64,000 nucleotides of DNA from Chromobotia macracanthus (Eukaryota > Chordata > Actinopteri > Cypriniformes > Botiidae), in assembly GCA_036877525.1 (NCBI GenBank), contig JAZGTH010000066.1:3539501-3603500 (forward strand). The letters are read 5' to 3'. Shown piece by piece: positions 58,374 to 64,000 of this stretch. Position 1 is the first letter of the stretch, and every line of letters begins with the position of its first letter. A model generated the notes under the pieces. It worked only from the letters and a program-made list of their open reading frames with translations. It did not search any database and was not told the origin of the DNA. The position numbers were made by a program, and so were the translations under genes.

Positions 58374-59400
58374 AGGGCGAGGTGATGATCATCAGATGAA
58401 GTCCTAAAGCTTGGTGCTTTCTGCCACCTTAGATAATCTTGGACTAAAATGCTGTTGAATGTTATTCAGACGGGGCTGGATTTACAAAACTTGTTGGTTA
58501 AATTATAGATGTTCAGTAGTTTTGCTAAAAAAAACAAACATTTGGGCCACACGGAGTATTGTTTATTTTTATCTTTCACAGATCTGATCTGGCATAGACC
58601 TTCACCTTTGAAACATCCGTGCCTCGAAATGAATGGTGATCGCAGTTTTAATGTAATGTGTGGGCCTTGCGGATTTCTGAACGTGATTTCACTCGATTAG
58701 GATATGATGAACACACTGTAAATAAAAAAACTTTGTTCTGTCAAAAAATAACAATGCATGATGATTTCGTATTAAATTGTAATACTTTTAAATCGTCGGT
58801 GTTGGTTTTAACGTCTTTGCTGTTGCTGTTTGCATCAACAATCATTTGTTGAGATATAAGTCAGTATAGAGTGCTGTCAAAAGTTTGGGCGCTTAATTGA
58901 TGACGTATTTTTTGTACGCCAACTCCGCAGTTGGCAAACCTTAATTCCTTTGGCGAAAAGTCAATAGTATTTCTCCATTAGTGCAAAAATCAGTATAATA
59001 AAACGTTTATTATATTTGCGTTTTTCCGTCAAGATAATCACAATTAACGGAGCTGCTATGAATTTTGAAGCCTAAACTATTTTTGAGTGTTGATGCGTGA
59101 TGACGTATGGTTGACGCGTGATGACGTTTAATGACCTCGACCTCTTCTGTAGTCTCATTTAGCAGCTTGTTAGCAGCCGCCTCTGAAAAATCACGATTGT
59201 GTATTACTAGCGTGTTTTATATCGTAGAATAAAACGTGACAATATTGTGTTGTTAACTACAGACCGTATTACTGGTATTGAACCTAAAACCAGTCGATTT
59301 TTATCAACCCGGAAGTGCTACAATCACTCGTTTGCAACAATACGTCATCACTTCAGCCGTGTTGACCTTTGTTGCACACTGAGAACAAAATCGCAGCAAA
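58374..59400. other. SGT1-like 3' UTR and etfrf1 upstream region with ATF/CRE half-sites
   Basis: After the 3' UTR (to about 58,745) the spacer holds repeated TGACGT half-sites. Two imperfect direct repeats of GTTGAYGCGTGATGACGT lie at about 59,087-59,128, with further copies near 58,900 and 59,341 (inverted). No coding sequence is recognised. Confidence 0.5.
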
Positions 59401-60166
59401 ATGACAAACCCGCTGCGTGGAGAGGTAGTGCAGCTATACAAAACTGTGAGTACATCCCCCATTTATATCAAAAAAACGATGCTTTTGACAAAAAAATACA
59501 ATCGGCGCTTTTACAACTAGAGGTGGGTACGTATTTGTTTACGTCACGTTAATGGTCACCAATGCAGCAGTCGTTTGTGTTGATCATTTTACCCTTTTGC
59601 CTTCAATTTATCTTAATTGGACCTGTTGTGTGACAGTTTCTTATTACAAATATTTCATCAAATAGTTTTAAAGATTAGCAAATGGTTCCCATAGTTTTTA
59701 AAATTACATTTAAAATAGTGTAAATAAGACTACCAGTATAGCATCTCAATTACCCATAAAGCCATGGTGCTCAAGTTTGCTTTGAGAATCTGCTTTCCCG
59801 CAGGGTTTAGATTTTGCCCTGTAATAGCCTCAATTCTCAGTTATTTTAGGAAATAAAAACAACAGCGTGACACATTAAAACTCCTCAAGCTGAAAACATC
59901 TGACTCCAGGCGGTGGAAAATCATAATCCTGTCTTTGATTTTTCTCCTTGAAGTTGCTGTTTCTGGGACGGGAATACCCAAAAGGAGCAGAATACTTCAG
60001 AGACAGACTGCGGGCCGCTTTTGTGAAGAACAGGGATGTGCGAGACCCAGAAAAGATCAAAGAACTCATCCAACGTGGAGAATTTGTGGTGAAAGAGCTT
60101 GAAGCGCTGTATTACCTACGAAAATACAGAGCTTTAAAGAAGCGATATTATGACGCAGACGAATGA
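59401..60166 (+). CDS. etfrf1: Electron transfer flavoprotein regulatory factor 1 (LYRM5)
   Basis: A small mitochondrial LYR-motif protein that in mammals binds ETF and displaces its FAD, tuning electron flow from beta-oxidation. Two exons, 59401-59445 and 59954-60166, joined in phase 0, give 85 residues (human about 90). The start MTNPLRGEVVQLYKT follows AGCAAAATG. The LYR-type tripeptide appears as LYK, as in human. Then come LLFLGREYPKGAEYFRDRL, DPEKIKELIQRGEFVVKELE and ALYYLRKYRALKKRYY, all diagnostic. The donor is ACT|GTGAGT and the acceptor CTTGAAG|TTG. The intron (59,446-59,953) holds nothing recognised. Confidence 0.95.
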
Positions 60167-60522
60167 CTGCACAGATTTTGCTACTATTGATGTCAAATAA
60201 TGATGCTTGAAGAAAACATGCAAGACACTGTATAGAAATTGAATTTATTTGAAAACTATAAAATGCAAGTTTTATTGCCAAGTTTGTTAACAGGTTTGTT
60301 GCCACTGGTGTATAGTAATAAGACCACGTTTAAGAACTTTGTAAATATTAAATCAGTTTCTTGGCAGTGCCCTGCTTTGAACATTGAACTACATTATGCA
60401 TTTAAAATGTGTCTGAGAACACAAAAAATAAGACTTGAAAGTAACATTAAAATTCAGACTGTAGATCACATGACCAGCTTTGAGGTAGATATGAAGCCCT
60501 GAAGTTTCCGAAGTGTGTTTTC

Positions 60523-63189
60523 TTAAGAAAAATCGCTAGACACTGATATATCTGCTCTGCAGATAGGGCAGGTGGCATTCTCCTGTGAGAGGAACATAAA
60601 CAGTGATTGTATGTTCTGCAGAACATCACGATTCAATCATGGACTAGTGCAATGAAAATGAACCGCACCTTTAGCCAACGGTCAATGCACTTCACATGGT
60701 AGTCATGGAGACAGGGAAGCATTCTGAGTTTCTCACCCCGTTTGTACTCACTGAAACAGATCTGGCAGCTGTGAAAAATAAAAAGGCATTAAAACTTTCT
60801 TTTAATGGACAATTTATAAAGTTTGGGATTAGAACATGGCATTATGGATAATCTCTTCCCTGATAATCCTGGCATAGGAGTGACTTACTCTGTCTTTCCA
60901 GCGCTGTGTGCAGGATTGTAATTTTTTATGGGCAGACGTTCGATCTCCGCCTTAGTCATAGTGTTCTTTGCCACCACAGCACCCTGTTGCTCCTCAAACG
61001 CTAGGAGAGCCTGACAAAGAACATCATAAAATCAGAGTTGTGAAAGCAGATGATAAATATAGTCAGGCATGTCATTTCTTTCAGTAACAAACTCAAGAGT
61101 CAAACCTCATAATTATTTCCCTGACTGTCATCAAACAAATCCACTTGCAAGTTAGAAGCTGGTCTACGCCTGGAATTACGAGTTCTGCCAGTCTGATGAC
61201 GTCCCTGTTGTCTGCCTGTCCAATGAAATGATCAGAACGTTTAATCCAATGAATCAAATGAGTTTCCCTTTAATTACTTCATGACAAGAGGTGACAACGT
61301 ACGTGGTTGCTCCTCAAACATCTGCTGCAACTCTGAGGCTCCACGTGAGAATGCTGGTGAGCTGATCATGGAGGCCCATGGAGAGATCCATCCCAGACCG
61401 ACATAAGGATCAACCTGGGGGAAACAGATGAAGCCAATAACGTTACCTGAATTCCTCTTAAAATGCATGAGCATATTAATAATCCAAATAAAACCAGTAA
61501 ACATTAATACACACCATGCCATTGTGGTGATTTCTACTTGGTGATCTTTGTAACCTTTGCTGCTCTCGCTCCAGGCGTTGCTCTATATCAAACTGTTCCT
61601 GTGTGTTATATGAAAGATTTCAAGTAAAATGTAAATAATTTTCCATGTGATATTCTGATGCCTAAATTGATCTCCTTCAATACAGTTGATAGGATCTTTC
61701 TGCTGGAAACATAAAACTCTATACTACACAAATTCTCAGTTGTGTCATGAGAGGAACTAAGAAAGAAAAAAGCAAGTCCCACCTGAAGACTTCTAGCATA
61801 CGCCTCGTCCTCGGCCATCTGAACGGAGCGGACCATGTTCTCAGCTGCTACATCTTCAGCATCGTCCTCTATGATGACAATATCTTGCGATATTTCACAT
61901 GCGGATGTATTTACAGGTCTCTGTAGCCTCTCCGCTATAAACAGACAATCCATTATTGACAAAATGTTGACACACTTTTCCATAAACCTTCCAGGTATTT
62001 GTGATTACTGGATAAATATTCAAAAGAATTCTGAATTCAGATCTATTTGCCAATAAATCATTCAGACTAATTTATGAACTGGTTCAATTTAGTTTACAAG
62101 ACAAGCAATTTGTTCACAGCTTAAAATACAATGTCAACAAAAAATATGGCAGATCGATTACAAGTGTTTTAAGTTTACAAATGAATGATTTAAAATGGAC
62201 ACAATCAATCACAGAATCTCTTTATGGCATTATCACAACCAACACTTGTTCATTCATACCTGCATCAAGCAGTAAAACTTCATCCTGGATTCCAAGTAAA
62301 GGGGAGTCTGTCTTTGATTCCGCCAATGTGCTTTTTGAGGTTCTAGATCGACTCTTGCTATAGACAGTCTTTTTGGCTCTCTGTTCCTTTTCATTACTTG
62401 TGCTTAGTGTCTTCTGCTTAGAAGTGCAACTCATCGCTAACAACCCATTTAAATAGGTCTGATCATTAGACAGTGCACATGTAGAAGATCCAGCAGAAGA
62501 GGAAGGTTTGGAGGACGCAGAACGCCGGAAAGCCGAAGAGGTTGCACGGTGTGGCGACTCCAACCACGTAAAATCAGACGGTAAAAGAGATGAAGCAGTT
62601 ACAAATCCATTTGCTTCTGGTGTAACGCTGGAGTTTCCACCGACTCTCGGGTTCGAGGCCTCAAGTTTACGCCGCTTCAGTGTTCTTTGGGAGCTTGGAG
62701 TCGTGCTGAGGTATCCTGGAATATTTTCACATCTTTCCAATCTTCCGCCATCGGAAGCAGCTGAAGTAGTCTACAGTTGAGGACGATACGGGGGGGATTT
62801 TGTATTAACACGCCACTTAACATAACTTTTCTTATTATTTATGTTTAGCACTTATAAGAGCTTTTCCTCACCGCGCTGCTGTGAAAGTCTTTGGGGGAAT
62901 GTCGCTTTCTCCTGTGAGTCAGGGGGCTGTAATGCAAAAATGGACAAAACCACCAGCCTTAAAACACAAATCTACCAGCCCAAGATGCCATCAAATTAAA
63001 AAGTTACCTGGGAGTTTCGGGGATCACATCTGAGGGGAATTCACGAGAAGAAAGTCCAGGGTCTTCCCACAGGAAGTCACTCTCGTTCAGTAAACAGGCG
63101 TTGTTCAAACAGTCGGCAGACTCTGGATCCGTCCGGGGACTGTACGGAGAACAGCTCGGTTCCGAGATCTCCTGACTCCGATCCATCAC
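60523..63189 (-). CDS. RING-H2 E3 ubiquitin ligase with SUMO-interacting-like motifs
   Basis: Ten minus-strand exons give 495 residues: 63189-63008, 62926-62872, 62770-62260, 61934-61783, 61598-61515, 61414-61303, 61215-61106, 61010-60889, 60768-60669 and 60582-60523. The C-terminal RING is C3H2C3: Cys444, Cys447, Cys462, His464, His467, Cys470, Cys481, Cys484 (CQICFSEYKRGEKLRMLPC; CIDRWLKENATCPIC), of the Arkadia/RLIM/RNF38 type. Residues 244-248 (VLLLD) and 268-274 (IVIIEDD, followed by acidic residues) look like SUMO-interacting motifs. 289-320 (AEDEAYARSLQEQFDIEQRL) is helical and MIU-like. The N-terminus (MDRSQEISEPS) and the Ser-rich exon 3 are low complexity with basic RRKRH and KRRKLE clusters, plausible nuclear signals. 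I do not recognise the specific ortholog. A minus-strand AATAAA lies at 60244-60249, inside the 3' region of etfrf1. Confidence 0.87.
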
Positions 63190-64000
63190 TTCTGGCTACA
63201 GATCGTGTGTTGTCGACTCTACGAAAGAGAAACAAAAAGCAGACGCGATTCATCCACGTAAAAGCCCAAATGACCACGTATTTAAACGCACTACTTTTCA
63301 TTAACACGTCGAGGTACACGATCAATGGCTGAAAAGTTATTATTCATTTATCAGTGTTGATCATTATTGATCATTATTGATCAATACTGTTGAACAGTAA
63401 TATTGATGAGGAGCAAACGTGACGTGTTGAGTACGACACCGGTTAGTCAGCCGCGTTATAAGAAGATCGCTTGTTTGTCTAAAGTCGTACTTTAAAACCT
63501 TTAAAGATTTCGATTTGTGTTATCAAGTCAAGTAATACATTCATTGATCGTACCATCTTTCCACGTCGTACCCCCGTTGAACTTCTTCACTGATGCGTCG
63601 GCGACAAGCGCAACACAAATGCCGCCATGGAGCTTTCAGTTTCCATCCGCTTACGTCACTTCCGGCGAATGGCTCGTAAAGTTAGCCTTGTTTTTTTTTT
63701 TTAAAACACGAAACAAACTTTCGAAATAGTTTTATATGGTTCTCATATCAAACATTTATTTAAAGATTTTCACATATATTTAAATATGTTTAATAATCCA
63801 TTTTCACTTACTAATGCTGGTGTGGTTTATTATCCATTGAGTGTACTTACAGACCTAACCACATATTGTTTTTCAACTATTTTTGTTTTAATTTTTTAAC
63901 ATTGAAGAATCAAGTTTCACACATATTTTACATTATGTCTCCATCTGTTGCTTGCCACTGACACAATCATCTACTTCATAAACAGTTACAACAGTTTAAT
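63190..64000. other. Promoter side of the RING gene and right-edge spacer
   Basis: 63,190-63,680 includes CpG-richer sequence consistent with the RING gene promoter, plus a TTGATCATTA direct repeat at about 63,357-63,385. From 63,690 the sequence is AT-rich with no recognised feature. Confidence 0.5.

Overview
This is vertebrate, almost certainly teleost, nuclear DNA. Genes are split by GT-AG introns, the background is AT-rich with CpG-rich islands at promoters, and there are tRNA-derived SINEs, many MITE-like palindromic elements and GACA/GATA microsatellites. One repeat (about 32,800-33,010) and the SINE tails look like ones common in cyprinid/otophysan fish; that narrower placement is tentative. 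All gene models were built by hand from splice signals, reading phase and remembered family sequences.

Layout. 1-25,060 (minus): map1a, 5' part. Its first coding exon and CpG/CRE promoter are near 25 kb, there is a 17-kb intron 2, and the giant exon 5 runs off the left edge. 27,459-28,310 (minus): a CART neuropeptide precursor gene. 28.3-35.3 kb: intergenic, with SINEs and a MITE. 35,305-36,087 (minus): c15orf40 (UPF0235). 36,528-46,148 (plus): a 21-exon glutaminase-like gene. 47,223-51,306 (plus): endophilin-A3 (sh3gl3). 52,564-56,520 (plus): nedd1. 57,756-58,373 (plus): an intronless SGT1-like ORF with CS and SGS domains but no TPR. 59,401-60,166 (plus): etfrf1 (LYRM5). 60,523-63,189 (minus): a RING-H2 E3 ligase with SUMO-interacting-like motifs.

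Most notable. The glutaminase-like protein keeps the whole glutaminase fold and the ankyrin C-terminus, but all nine residues that form the glutamine pocket and catalytic dyad in human GLS are replaced, including the Ser-x-x-Lys nucleophile pair. It reads as an intact pseudoenzyme. Other points are a duplicated two-exon cassette inside nedd1, a TPR-less SGT1 retrocopy with an intact frame, a possible second map1a promoter in an intronic CpG island, and about 14 copies of one palindromic MITE family.

These are ordinary chromosomal neighbours, not an operon. MAP1A, endophilin, NEDD1 and CART suggest neuronal or cytoskeletal roles but no shared pathway. The CART-MAP1A linkage mirrors CARTPT-MAP1B in mammals and fits an ancient linked pair copied in early vertebrate genome duplication.
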